A stretch of DNA of 64,000 nt from NCBI RefSeq assembly GCF_022429645.1, contig NZ_CP092480.1, positions 1,143,501 to 1,207,500 on the forward strand, in the 5' to 3' direction. Position numbers and translations under genes: made by a program. Within the stretch, counting starts at the first letter, position 1, and each line of letters starts with the position of its first letter. Of this stretch, positions 18,537-26,674 are shown piece after piece. Below the pieces are notes generated by a model. The model was not told where the DNA came from. It was given only the letters and a program-made list of their open reading frames with translations, and did not search any database. This DNA is from Lutibacter sp. A80. GTDB taxonomy: Bacteria; Bacteroidota; Bacteroidia; Flavobacteriales; Flavobacteriaceae.

Positions 18537-18952
18537 TTCACTAAAATTCTAAATTAAAAATTATCAATTCCTCATTTAAGGAGAGAAATCATCCTAATTT
18601 AAACGCAAATTACAAAATAAATTACTGTTTCTTAACTACGGATTGAATTATTACAATGAAACCTAAATATAAATTAACACAGCTAACTTTTCTTCAAAAA
18701 AATAAATTAAAATATTTTATTTTTAATTAGTCTAAATAAGAATTATATATTAATTTTGAAATTAATTAAGAGTAAAACCATAGAACGATTTCTAAAATTT
18801 ACGGTTTAATAAAGCTATTAACAAGTCAATAAATTAATAAGTTTATAAATATTACCAAAATGGAAAAGTAAACTGTATTGTAGAAAATAAATAAACATTA
18901 AAAAAGAGAGCAAAAAATTCTATTTAAAATTATAATTCGTAAAAAATAAACC
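18537..18952. other. Intergenic region, no gene seen
   Basis: About 415 very AT-rich bases between divergent rocD and the DUF6686-like gene. The longest ATG frame codes only 24 residues. A TAATTTTG (18751-18758) could be a rightward -7 box with a long leader. No terminator-like stem or tRNA was found. Confidence 0.5.
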
Positions 18953-19291
18953 ATGATAAACCTAATTAGTCAAACTGAAAACGGTCGTGTTTTTAGATGC
19001 CCTACTTGTAAACTAATTCATTTCGAATACAAAAACCTTAACTTCAACTTTACAAATAAAGAATATAATTTTTTTGTGAATTATATGTTAGAAATAGATG
19101 GCGACTATTGGGAAATTAAAAATGCAAATTCATATTTTAAACGTAAAATTTTCATTCCGGCTGGAAACAATAATTTTAATATTATTTTAAATAAAAAAGA
19201 ACTTATAGAAATAAAAAAACTACTTAGTAAATCACATATAAACCCTAAAACACCTTTAAATATTTTTAATTGTAATTTTAGTAATAACTAA
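18953..19291 (+). CDS. Small CxxC protein, DUF6686-like
   Basis: A 112-residue cytosolic protein. Near the start it has GRVFRCPTCKLIHFEYKNL, a single CxxC knuckle, followed by FNFTNKEYNFFVNYMLEID and a C-terminal helix. The arrangement (Cys-x2-Cys, then an aromatic strand and YW) is like the DUF6686 family of Bacteroidota, whose function I do not know. The gene stops 3 bases before the start of the hemerythrin-like gene, so the pair is an operon. In other flavobacteria such small proteins accompany RIC/hemerythrin-like genes, suggesting a link with iron or nitric-oxide stress (inference). Confidence 0.65.
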   Translation: MINLISQTENGRVFRCPTCKLIHFEYKNLNFNFTNKEYNFFVNYMLEIDGDYWEIKNANSYFKRKIFIPAGNNNFNIILNKKELIEIKKLLSKSHINPKTPLNIFNCNFSNN

Positions 19292-19294
19292 AAA

Positions 19295-20023
19295 ATGATA
19301 ACAGCAGAATTATCTCCTTCGGAAATTACACTTAACAACCGAATTACTGAGCACGTTTTTAACCGTTTTGATATAAACCCAACAAATACAAACAAAATAT
19401 ACGAGAATACAGCTTTAACAGAGGTAAATCCTAATTTTTTAGTTGATGTTTTAAATGTGTTTTGTAATTATAAAGATTTAAAAAATGCTAATTTTAAAAA
19501 ATACCCAATCCCTATTCTTATAGATTATTTAAAAAGATCTCATACGTACTATATAGAAAAAACACTTCCAGAAATTGGTCAAACTATTGCAATATTACTT
19601 AATAATATAGATACAGAAGATCCATTATCAGAAATTCTATACAAGTTTTATTTTAAATATAAGGTAGATCTTGAAGCTCATTTTATTAATGAAGAAGAAC
19701 TTTTATTCCCTTATGGAAATAGACTCTACAAAGCATTTTACTTTAAAACTGAAATCTATTTTTTTATAGATCTAATTCAAAAATATTCTGTAAATGAGTT
19801 TGTTAATACGCATACAGACACTACACAAGAATTAAAAAAAATTAGAATATTTTTATCTAAATACAATCTTTCTAAAACCAATAAATCCACTTTAAGAATT
19901 TTACTTGAACAATTAAAAAAGTTTGAATATGACCTTGAAATTCATGCATTTATAGAAAACAAAGTTTTGGTACCAAAAATTAGCCAAATAGAACAAAAAA
20001 TAAGATTAGAAATAAATAATTAA
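19295..20023 (+). CDS. RIC/YtfE-like hemerythrin-domain protein
   Basis: A 242-residue protein. The C-terminal two thirds show the di-iron hemerythrin pattern of RIC (ScdA/YtfE): IDYLKRSHTYYIEKTLPEIG, then EAHFINEEELLFPYG, a third His in NTHTDTTQEL, and LEIHAFIENKVLVPKI. RIC proteins repair Fe-S clusters damaged by nitric oxide or oxidants. The first 60 residues resemble the ScdA N-terminal domain (ITEHVFNRFDINP) but lack the paired cysteines usual after that point (here NPTNTNKIY). So the iron site looks complete while the Cys function is lost or moved, perhaps to the CxxC partner encoded just upstream. Confidence 0.72.
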   Translation: MITAELSPSEITLNNRITEHVFNRFDINPTNTNKIYENTALTEVNPNFLVDVLNVFCNYKDLKNANFKKYPIPILIDYLKRSHTYYIEKTLPEIGQTIAILLNNIDTEDPLSEILYKFYFKYKVDLEAHFINEEELLFPYGNRLYKAFYFKTEIYFFIDLIQKYSVNEFVNTHTDTTQELKKIRIFLSKYNLSKTNKSTLRILLEQLKKFEYDLEIHAFIENKVLVPKISQIEQKIRLEINN

Positions 20024-20131
20024 AATTATTAATTCTCATTTAAGCCTAAATTTCCCAAAATACTTCTACTAGCATTTTCGTATTTTACCATACAAATTAT
20101 AAAACAGAATAAAAATGTCATAAAAATCACA

Positions 20132-20159
20132 TTTGGTTAAAATTATTTGAATAAATTTG
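20132..20159 (+). promoter_or_regulatory. Promoter of cytochrome c gene
   Basis: TTTG at 20132-20135 and TAAATTTG at 20152-20159, 16 bases apart, 26 bases before the ATG at 20186; matches the TTTG / TAnnTTTG pair. Its place shows that the TTG at 20147 is not the start codon. Confidence 0.6.
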
Positions 20160-20185
20160 TTACAATCATATTTAAACAAAAAAAA

Positions 20186-20602
20186 ATGAAAAAATCGATT
20201 TTAGCATTAGGTTTAGTTGCTGCAATATTAACAAGTTGTGGTGATAAAAAGAAAGAAGAAGTAAAAACAGAAGTTGAAACAAAAGTAGAAGCAGTTCAAG
20301 AAAAAGCAACTGAAGCTGTTGATAATATTGCTTTAGGTAAGCAATTGTTTACTGATAAAACGTGTACAACTTGTCACCAAGCAGATACTAAAGTTATTGG
20401 TCCTTCTATAAAAGAGATTGTAAAAGTTTATAACGAAAAAGAAGGAAACCTAGTTAAATTCTTAAAAGGAGAATCTGCTGCAATTGTTGATACTGATCCA
20501 GGTCAAGTAGCTATTATGAAAGCTAACTTAGATGGTTTTGTAAAAGACTTAACTGGTGATGAATTAGCTGCACTTGCTGCATATATGAGAAGTGTAAAAT
20601 AA
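20186..20602 (+). CDS. Lipoprotein c-type cytochrome
   Basis: A 138-residue lipoprotein with signal peptide and lipobox (AAILTSCGDKK), a charged Lys/Glu/Val linker (about 24-48), and one class I cytochrome c domain: haem motif CTTCH, the Pro of VIGPSIKEIV, a likely axial Met in VAIMKANLDGF, and the C-terminal helix GDELAALAAYMRSVK. It is a small electron carrier tethered to the envelope, probably serving a terminal oxidase or another periplasmic redox enzyme; no partner gene is adjacent. Start: ATG at 20186, since the upstream in-frame TTG lies in the promoter. Confidence 0.92.
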   Translation: MKKSILALGLVAAILTSCGDKKKEEVKTEVETKVEAVQEKATEAVDNIALGKQLFTDKTCTTCHQADTKVIGPSIKEIVKVYNEKEGNLVKFLKGESAAIVDTDPGQVAIMKANLDGFVKDLTGDELAALAAYMRSVK

Positions 20603-20621
20603 CATACCCAACAATTTAATT

Positions 20622-20651
20622 AAAAGCATCTCTTTTAGAGGTGCTTTTTTT
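20622..20651 (+). terminator. Intrinsic terminator after cytochrome c
   Basis: AAAAGCATCTC - TTTTA - GAGGTGCTTTTTTTG: a stem of about 11 bp with one G-T pair and a T-run, 20 bases after the stop. Confidence 0.85.
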
Positions 20652-20663
20652 GTGCTAAAATAT

Positions 20664-20671
20664 TACATTTG
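20664..20671 (+). promoter_or_regulatory. -7 box abutting rlmD, leaderless start predicted
   Basis: TACATTTG, then only CAAC before the ATG at 20676. With the usual distance from -7 box to first base, the mRNA would start at or next to the A of ATG. Confidence 0.6.
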
Positions 20672-20675
20672 CAAC

Positions 20676-22085
20676 ATGGCAAGAAGAAAGAAACAACTTA
20701 TTTTTGAAAATATAGAAGTAATAGATGCTGGTGCAAGAGGTAAAACTGTTGCTAAAGCACCTGATGGACGTGTTATTTTTTTAACAAATACCGTTCCTGG
20801 TGATGTTGTTGATATTAGAACAGGAAAAAAAAGAAAAGCATATTTTGAAGGTACAGCTATAAAGTTCCATAAATATTCAGATAAAAGAACTGAACCAGTT
20901 TGTGAACACTTTGAACATTGTGGTGGCTGCAAATGGCAAAATATGGACTATAAATACCAATTGGAATATAAGGAAAAGGAAGTTACTAATAACCTTATAC
21001 GCATAGGCCACTTAGACTTACCTGAAATTACACCGATTTTAGGCTGTGAAAAAACATACTTTTACAGAAATAAAATGGAATTTTCTTTTTCAAATAGCCG
21101 CTGGTTAACATTAGAAGAGATAAACTCTGATGAAGATATTGACAACAGAAATGCCTGTGGATTTCATATTTCTGGTATGTGGGATAAAATTTTAGATGTT
21201 TCCAAATGTCATTTACAAGAAGATCCTTCTAATGATATACGTAATTTTATTAAAAATTATGGAATAGAAAACGGATTAGAATTTTACAATCCTAGAGAAC
21301 AATCTGGTTTATTACGTACCATTATGTTACGTATTTCTTCAACAGGAGAAATTATGGTTGTAATTCAATTTTTTAAAGAAGATACCGAAAAACGAGAAGG
21401 TTTATTAAATGCTTTATCTGAAAAATTTCCTCAAATTACATCATTACAATATGTAATTAACAGCAAAGGAAACGATACTTTATACGATCAAGATATTAAA
21501 TTATTTAAAGGTAGAGATCATATTTTTGAAGAAATGGAAGGTTTAAAATTTAAAATTGGACCAAAATCATTTTATCAAACAAACTCTACACAAGCTTATG
21601 AATTGTATAAAATAACTCGAAATTTTGCAAATTTAACCGGAAATGAAGTTGTTTACGATTTTTATACAGGAACAGGAACCATTGCACAATTTGTAGCTAA
21701 AAAAGCTAAAAAAGTAATTGGTGTAGAATCTGTACCTGAAGCAATTGAAGATGCTAAATTAAATGCACAATTTAATAACATTGAAAACGTTGAGTTTTAT
21801 GCAGGAGATATGAAAGATGTTTTTAATGATAGTTTTATAAATAAACACGGACAACCAGATGTTATTATTACAGATCCACCAAGAGATGGAATGCATAAGA
21901 ATGTAGTAGCTAAAATATTAGAAATAGCACCAAAACGTATTGTGTATGTTAGTTGTAACTCTGCAACACAAGCTAGAGATTTAAGTTTAATGAAAGAGCA
22001 ATACAATATAATTAAAACACAAGCGGTAGATATGTTTCCACAAACACACCATGTGGAAAATGTTGTTCTTTTAGAATTAAAATAA
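20676..22085 (+). CDS. rlmD: 23S rRNA (uracil-C5)-methyltransferase, RlmD type
   Basis: A 469-residue RumA/TrmA-family enzyme that forms 5-methyluridine in 23S rRNA. It has an N-terminal TRAM-like domain (about 1-60), the iron-sulfur cysteines in CEHFEHCGGCKWQ (with a fourth after the domain), an SAM-binding core (VYDFYTGTGTIAQF), and the catalytic cysteine in YVSCNSATQARDL with QTHHVENVVLLEL at the end. RlmD and RlmC cannot be fully separated here; Bacteroidota members are usually called RlmD. Starts at 20676 because the upstream GTG frame crosses the promoter. Followed after 2 bases by a lipoprotein gene. Confidence 0.93.
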   Translation: MARRKKQLIFENIEVIDAGARGKTVAKAPDGRVIFLTNTVPGDVVDIRTGKKRKAYFEGTAIKFHKYSDKRTEPVCEHFEHCGGCKWQNMDYKYQLEYKEKEVTNNLIRIGHLDLPEITPILGCEKTYFYRNKMEFSFSNSRWLTLEEINSDEDIDNRNACGFHISGMWDKILDVSKCHLQEDPSNDIRNFIKNYGIENGLEFYNPREQSGLLRTIMLRISSTGEIMVVIQFFKEDTEKREGLLNALSEKFPQITSLQYVINSKGNDTLYDQDIKLFKGRDHIFEEMEGLKFKIGPKSFYQTNSTQAYELYKITRNFANLTGNEVVYDFYTGTGTIAQFVAKKAKKVIGVESVPEAIEDAKLNAQFNNIENVEFYAGDMKDVFNDSFINKHGQPDVIITDPPRDGMHKNVVAKILEIAPKRIVYVSCNSATQARDLSLMKEQYNIIKTQAVDMFPQTHHVENVVLLELK

Positions 22086-22087
22086 AT

Positions 22088-22546
22088 ATGAAAAAATATA
22101 TTACAGTAATAATTTTAGCAATTATATTAATAATAAGTTGTGAAAAAGATGATATTTGCTTAGAAAACACAACTCCAAATTTAGTGCTAAAATTTTACGA
22201 TGCTGAAAATGATACGCTTGTAAAAACTATTTTAATAGACTCGTTAAGAGTTATTAATTATGAACTTCTTGAAGATTATACCAATACAACTATGGATTCC
22301 GTTTCTCTTCAGTTAGATTTAAATGCATATAAAACTGCATATCAAATTTCATCTGCAGAAACATCAGATACTATTTACTTTAGTTATGATAGAAACGATG
22401 TTTTTGTATCCAGATCTTGTGGTTATAAAGCAGTTTTTGAAAACTTAACTATAGACAGTATTACTAACAACTGGATTAAATCTTATAATATTAATAACAC
22501 AATTATTGACAATGATACAACGGCACATATTAATATTTATCATTAG
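22088..22546 (+). CDS. DUF6452 family lipoprotein
   Basis: A 152-residue lipoprotein: hydrophobic signal MKKYITVIILAIILIISC with lipobox Cys18, then EKDDICLENTTPNLVLKFYD, typical of DUF6452, in which a conserved Cys (CL) follows soon after the lipid attachment and a second Cys appears near SRSCGYKAVFEN. These two may form a disulfide. It is predicted to be a beta-sandwich on the cell surface or in the periplasm. It lies 2 bases after rlmD and overlaps the DUF6048 gene by 35 bases; this rlmD-DUF6452-DUF6048 order is a recurrent flavobacterial arrangement. Function unknown. Confidence 0.85.
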   Translation: MKKYITVIILAIILIISCEKDDICLENTTPNLVLKFYDAENDTLVKTILIDSLRVINYELLEDYTNTTMDSVSLQLDLNAYKTAYQISSAETSDTIYFSYDRNDVFVSRSCGYKAVFENLTIDSITNNWIKSYNINNTIIDNDTTAHINIYH

Positions 22547-23243
22547 TATTTTAATTCACTTTACTGCAATCTCTCAAGAACAGGAAACTGAGAACGAAAA
22601 ATTACAAGAACAAGAAACAGAAAAAGTTCAAGATTCAGTAAAAACTAAAATTAGTTACGGAATTAGAATTGGTATTGATCTTAGTAAACCAATTATTTCT
22701 TTTATAGATGAAGACACAAAAGGATTAGAAATAACTGGTGATTTACGTCTTACACAAAATCATTATATCGCTGCTGAATTAGGTTATGAAGATGTTTTTA
22801 AAACTGAAGATTATTTAACATATTCAACCAAAGGTTCTTTTATTAAACTTGGAGCAAATTACAATGCTTACGAAAATTGGAAAGGTATGGACAATTTAAT
22901 ATATGTAGGTGTGCGTTATGGTTTCAGTTTTTTTGAACAAACTTTAAATAGCTATACACCAAACATGTCAGGCACCTATTTTATAACTGAACCTATAGAA
23001 GCTAACACAAATTTTAAAGATTTAAATGCACATTGGTTAGAGTTTTTATTTGGAATGAAAGTAGAAACCTTTAAAAATATATATTTAGGAATGCAGTTTA
23101 GCGTTAAAAAAATGATTAGCACAAAAGAACCTGAAAATTTTAAAAACTTATATATTCCGGGCTTTAATAGAGTTTTTTCTAATGATTTAGGCGTTGGTTT
23201 TAACTATACCTTAAGCTATAATATCCCTTTAATTAACAAGTAA
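22512..23243 (+). CDS. DUF6048 family outer-membrane beta-barrel protein
   Basis: About 243 residues from the ATG at 22512 (a TTG two codons earlier is less likely). A signal peptide (ILIFIISILIHFTAISQ) is followed by a Glu/Gln-rich linker (EQETENEKLQEQETEKVQ) and alternating beta strands with aromatic ends (ISYGIRIGIDLSKPIISF, IAAELGYEDVF, GVGFNYTLSYNIPL), as in small outer-membrane barrels of the DUF6048 family. The start lies inside the preceding DUF6452 gene, so translation is probably coupled and the two products may work together in the outer membrane. Role not known. Confidence 0.83.
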   Translation: MIQRHILIFIISILIHFTAISQEQETENEKLQEQETEKVQDSVKTKISYGIRIGIDLSKPIISFIDEDTKGLEITGDLRLTQNHYIAAELGYEDVFKTEDYLTYSTKGSFIKLGANYNAYENWKGMDNLIYVGVRYGFSFFEQTLNSYTPNMSGTYFITEPIEANTNFKDLNAHWLEFLFGMKVETFKNIYLGMQFSVKKMISTKEPENFKNLYIPGFNRVFSNDLGVGFNYTLSYNIPLINK

Positions 23244-23352
23244 AAATAATTTTACTACTTTTAAGTTTTAAATAAATTTTTATAAATATGTATCTTGAAA
23301 GTTTATTTACAAACTTATGCAAATAACCTTTATAAAATAATAATATAAACTC

Positions 23353-24300
23353 ATGAAAAATATACCAAGTTTAGATTTGTCAGACTTTCTATCTGGTGAT
23401 TCCAAAAAAAAGAAGAAGTTTATAACTGAAATTGGTGAAGCTTATGAAGAAATTGGTTTTGTAGCATTAAAAGGTCATTTTTTATCGGAAGAGCTAACCA
23501 ATAATTTATATAAAGAAGTAAAAAGTTTTTTTGAACTCCCTGAAGAAGTTAAAGAATCTTATTCCATTGATGGAATTGGAGGCCAACGTGGTTACACCTC
23601 TTTTGGTAAAGAAAGTGCTAAAGGCAAAAAAAAAGGAGATTTAAAAGAATTTTGGCATTTTGGACAAGAAGTGGTTGGAAATGAAAAATTAAAAGCAACA
23701 TATCCAAAAAATGTAATTGTAAATGAAATTCCCAACTTTAATAAAGTTGGAATGGTGGCTTATAAAAACTTAGAAAAAACAGCAATATATGTTTTAAGAG
23801 CACTATCGTTATACATTGGTTTAGACGAATTTTATTTCGATAAATATGTAATCAATGGAAATAGTATTTTACGTCCAATTCACTACCCTCCTATTCAAGG
23901 TGAACCAAAAGGCGCTGTTAGAGCAGCTGCTCATGGCGATATCAATTTAATAACATTATTAATGGGTGCTTCTGCATCTGGATTAGAAGTTCAAAATAAA
24001 CAAGGTGAATGGATTGCTGTAACAGCTTTGCCTGAGCAATTGGTAATAAATGTTGGAGATATGCTAGAACGCTTAACAAATAATAAATTACGTTCTACAA
24101 TACACCGAGTTGTAAATCCACCTAGAGAAGAATGGGGAAACTCTCGTTACTCAATTCCTTTTTTCACACATCCAATTAGCGAAATGTCTTTAAACTGCTT
24201 ACCTGAATGCATTGATGAAATGCGACCAAAAGTTTATGACGATATTACTGCTGGAGAATTTTTAAATGAACGTTTAAAAGAATTAGGCCTATTAAAATGA
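23353..24300 (+). CDS. Isopenicillin N synthase-like 2OG-Fe(II) oxygenase
   Basis: A 315-residue oxygenase of the IPNS family. An N-terminal DIOX_N region (ITEIGEAYEEIGFVALKGHF) precedes the jelly roll with the iron triad: His/Asp in AAHGDINLITLL and the distal His in STIHRVVNP; the 2-oxoglutarate-binding R-x-S is in SRYSIPFFTHP. All key residues are present, so it should be active, but the substrate is unknown; it need not make any antibiotic. It lies between the outer-membrane gene pair and a tiny two-helix membrane gene that overlaps its stop by four bases (ATGA). Confidence 0.9.
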   Translation: MKNIPSLDLSDFLSGDSKKKKKFITEIGEAYEEIGFVALKGHFLSEELTNNLYKEVKSFFELPEEVKESYSIDGIGGQRGYTSFGKESAKGKKKGDLKEFWHFGQEVVGNEKLKATYPKNVIVNEIPNFNKVGMVAYKNLEKTAIYVLRALSLYIGLDEFYFDKYVINGNSILRPIHYPPIQGEPKGAVRAAAHGDINLITLLMGASASGLEVQNKQGEWIAVTALPEQLVINVGDMLERLTNNKLRSTIHRVVNPPREEWGNSRYSIPFFTHPISEMSLNCLPECIDEMRPKVYDDITAGEFLNERLKELGLLK

Positions 24301-24467
24301 TTTCAAAAAAAGTAATTTCATTTTTCACTTTTGGTGTTTTTTTAATTATTGCTGGTGCAATATTAAAATTCTCGAAAAATCCACAAGCAAATTTAGTAAT
24401 GGCTATAGGTTTAGTTTTTGAACTTTTAGCTGCATTGCTTTTTATTTGGAATAAACTCAAAAAATAA
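24297..24467 (+). CDS. Tiny two-helix membrane protein, GldL N-domain-like
   Basis: A 56-residue ORF starting at the ATG that overlaps the oxygenase stop (ATGA). It has two hydrophobic helices (FTFGVFLIIAGAILKF and LVMAIGLVFELLAALLFIW) with a short NPQAN loop, and a basic end NKLKK. The pattern (first helix, K/N-rich loop, then MAIGLVFE with a membrane Glu) resembles the N-terminal part of gliding-motor protein GldL, so it may belong to a GldL-related short family; this is a resemblance, not proof. The membrane glutamate is notable because GldL uses one in proton-driven rotation. Confidence 0.65.
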   Translation: MISKKVISFFTFGVFLIIAGAILKFSKNPQANLVMAIGLVFELLAALLFIWNKLKK

Positions 24468-24509
24468 ATCTAATTTCATTAAATTTACATTTATAATTTC
24501 AGTTTTTAA

Positions 24510-24860
24510 ATGGGAAAAAAGAAAATAAATAGTCTTGAAGATTTAGGTGGTTTTGTATTTTCAACAAATAATGATTTCGAATATGAAAATCAAGAAAATA
24601 CAGAAACATTACCAGCTAACAAACAATTTCTAGAAGCACATTTTTCGAACAAAGGAAGAGGCGGTAAAACAGTTACAGTTATTACTGGTTTTGAAGGCTC
24701 CGAAACAGATTTAAAAGCTTTAGGTAAATTACTTAAAACTAAATGTGGTGTTGGAGGAAGTGTAAAAAACAACGAAATTATTATTCAAGGAAATTACAGA
24801 GATAAAATAATGCAAATCCTTAAAAAAGAAGGATATAACATAAAACGCGTTGGCGGATAA
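24510..24860 (+). CDS. SUI1/eIF1-like translation factor (YciH family)
   Basis: A 116-residue protein. The second half is a SUI1 domain: KGRGGKTVTVITGFEGSETD, KLLKTKCGVGGSVKNNE, IIIQGNYRDKIMQILKKEGY, ending KRVGG. YciH-type bacterial homologues of eIF1 bind the small ribosomal subunit and can affect start-site selection or ribosome activity under stress. The first 45 residues are polar and probably flexible. It precedes the nucleoside phosphorylase gene by 3 bases, so they share a message. In an organism using weak Shine-Dalgarno signals and leaderless messages such a factor may matter more, but that is inference. Confidence 0.9.
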   Translation: MGKKKINSLEDLGGFVFSTNNDFEYENQENTETLPANKQFLEAHFSNKGRGGKTVTVITGFEGSETDLKALGKLLKTKCGVGGSVKNNEIIIQGNYRDKIMQILKKEGYNIKRVGG

Positions 24861-24863
24861 CTT

Positions 24864-25736
24864 ATGAATAAAATAGCAGATTCAGAATTAATTTTAAATC
24901 CAGATGGTAGTGTTTATCACCTAAATTTAAAACCCGAAAATATTGCACAAACAATAATTTTTGTGGGTGATCAAAATAGAGTTCCAAAAATTACAAAACA
25001 CTTTGACTCTATAGAGTTTGAAACTCAAAAAAGAGAGTTTAGAACTATTACAGGAATTTATAAAGGAATTAGAATGTCTGTAATATCAACTGGTATTGGA
25101 CCAGATAATATTGATATTGTAATGAACGAATTAGATGCTCTAGTTAATATAGATTTAGAAACTAAAACCATAAAAAAAGAACATACCCAACTTAATATTG
25201 TTAGAATTGGTACTTCTGGTTCTTTACAAAAAGAAATTCCTGTAGACAGCTTTGTATTAGCAAAATACGGATTAGGTTTTGACGGTATGCTGCTTTCTTA
25301 CGATTGCGACCAAGTATTAGAAGCCGATTTTGAAGATGCTTTTATAAAACATACTAATTGGAGTGAAAGAAAATCTAGACCTTATATAGTTAAAAACAGT
25401 GAGTTTTTAGAAAAAAAACTTTTGAGTGATAAAATATTTTCAGGTATAACAGCTACAGCTGGAGGTTTTTATGGACCACAAGGAAGAGTTTTAAGATTGG
25501 CTATACAAGACCCTAAGCTAAACAGTAAAATTGACAACTTTGAGTACAAAGGTGTAAAAATTACCAATTTAGAAATGGAAACTTCGGCAATTTATGGATT
25601 ATCTAAACTATTAGGCCACAATGCTTGTTCTATGAATGCTATAATTGCAAATAGAGCTAATGGAACTTTTAGTGAAAATCCTTATAAACCTATTGAAGAA
25701 TTAATTATTTATACACTCGATAAACTTAGCTCATAA
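24864..25736 (+). CDS. Nucleoside phosphorylase (PNP/UDP family)
   Basis: A 290-residue member of the PNP_UDP_1 family, which splits nucleosides with phosphate into base and ribose-1-phosphate. Seen: IIFVGDQNRVPKI (glycine-rich phosphate loop region), STGIGPDNIDIVMNELDAL, IVRIGTSGSLQKEI, and the nucleoside-binding stretch FEYKGVKITNLEMETSAIYG with the Glu-Met-Glu (EMETS) that binds ribose. The overall shape is like uridine phosphorylase, but I cannot decide between uridine, purine or another nucleoside. It follows the SUI1-like gene by 3 bases. Confidence 0.88.
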   Translation: MNKIADSELILNPDGSVYHLNLKPENIAQTIIFVGDQNRVPKITKHFDSIEFETQKREFRTITGIYKGIRMSVISTGIGPDNIDIVMNELDALVNIDLETKTIKKEHTQLNIVRIGTSGSLQKEIPVDSFVLAKYGLGFDGMLLSYDCDQVLEADFEDAFIKHTNWSERKSRPYIVKNSEFLEKKLLSDKIFSGITATAGGFYGPQGRVLRLAIQDPKLNSKIDNFEYKGVKITNLEMETSAIYGLSKLLGHNACSMNAIIANRANGTFSENPYKPIEELIIYTLDKLSS

Positions 25737-25785
25737 ATTTTTTTGTATATTTCATCTTTTAAAAATAATAAAACCCCATTTTAAA

Positions 25786-25938
25786 ATGAAAAAAATTATT
25801 ACATCGGTACTTGCAATCACTTTTATATTGCTTTTATGTGCCTCATGCGGATCTTCAAAAGGTTGTGGATTAACTGCTGATACTTCTAAAGTTGAATTAC
25901 CTACTTCAGAAAACAATATTATAGCAGAAGTTAAATAA
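25786..25938 (+). CDS. Very small lipoprotein
   Basis: A 50-residue ORF with a complete lipoprotein signal: MKKIITSVLAITFILLLCAS followed by Cys, then GSSKGCGLTADTSKVELP. The mature peptide would be only about 30 residues with one further cysteine. The gene lies 49 bases after the phosphorylase gene. Small lipoproteins of this kind are often overlooked; the clear signal peptide and clean start/stop support it, but the role is unknown. Confidence 0.65.
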   Translation: MKKIITSVLAITFILLLCASCGSSKGCGLTADTSKVELPTSENNIIAEVK

Positions 25939-26044
25939 ATATAGATAATTCTTTTATTTTCTATACTTGGTTACTCCCTATATAAATTTTATAACTAAGT
26001 ACATTTTAAATTAAACTTTATAATAAGTTCTTAAAATAATTGAA

Positions 26045-26542
26045 ATGAAGAAAATAATTGAAACGGAAAGGTTGTATTTAAGAACATTAAGCATAAAAGA
26101 TGCTACATTATTTTATTTACTCAATCTTGATAAAGACGTATTAAAATATACTGGAGATAAATCGTTTAAAAGTATAGAAAGCGCTCAAAAATTTCTTGAA
26201 AATTACGATCATTATAGTAAATATGGATTTGGAAGATGGGCTGTAATTAATAAACAAAATGAAGAGTTTCTAGGTTGGTGTGGACTTAAATTTACAGCCA
26301 GTAAAAATGAATACGATATAGGTTTTAGATTTTTTAAAAAACATTGGAATAAAGGATATGCTACAGAAGCTGCTAAATCTTGTGTTGATTTCGGAATTAA
26401 TAATCTCAAATTAAAAGAAATTATTGGTAGAGCAATGAAAGAAAATAAAGCTTCTATCAAAGTACTTAAAAAAATTGGACTTAAATATAGCCAAGATTTT
26501 GATTTTGAAGGAAATAAAGGGGTTATTTACAAAACAGAATAA
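26045..26542 (+). CDS. GNAT acetyltransferase, RimJ/RimL-like
   Basis: A 165-residue GNAT of the Acetyltransf_3 type: opening ETERLYLRTLSIKDATLFY, core WAVINKQNEEFLGWCGLKF, IGFRFFKKHWNKGYATEAAK (acetyl-CoA loop NKGYATEA) and the end ENKASIKVLKKIGLKY. Members modify protein N-termini (RimJ/RimL), antibiotics or other amines; the target here cannot be read from sequence. It stands between the small lipoprotein and parA. An ORF on the opposite strand is only its shadow. Confidence 0.9.
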   Translation: MKKIIETERLYLRTLSIKDATLFYLLNLDKDVLKYTGDKSFKSIESAQKFLENYDHYSKYGFGRWAVINKQNEEFLGWCGLKFTASKNEYDIGFRFFKKHWNKGYATEAAKSCVDFGINNLKLKEIIGRAMKENKASIKVLKKIGLKYSQDFDFEGNKGVIYKTE

Positions 26543-26674
26543 AAAAAATAAACTACACATAAATTCACAAGCTATTTTTAATTGTGTGTTTTTTATCTCT
26601 TTGTTAACATTATTCTCTTTTATAAACAATAATAAATTGTATTTTTACAACTTAAAATAACTCTATATTCTTTT

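Noticed and set aside
20147-20185. Upstream TTG start for the cytochrome c gene
   Set aside because: It lies in the promoter and would spoil the lipoprotein signal peptide that begins at 20186.
20652-20675. Upstream GTG start for rlmD
   Set aside because: Those codons run through the TACATTTG promoter box; ATG at 20676 fits the family.
26475-26660. 61-codon ORF overlapping the GNAT gene end
   Set aside because: Different frame, mostly antisense/overlap sequence, no recognisable features; the region before parA is better read as intergenic.
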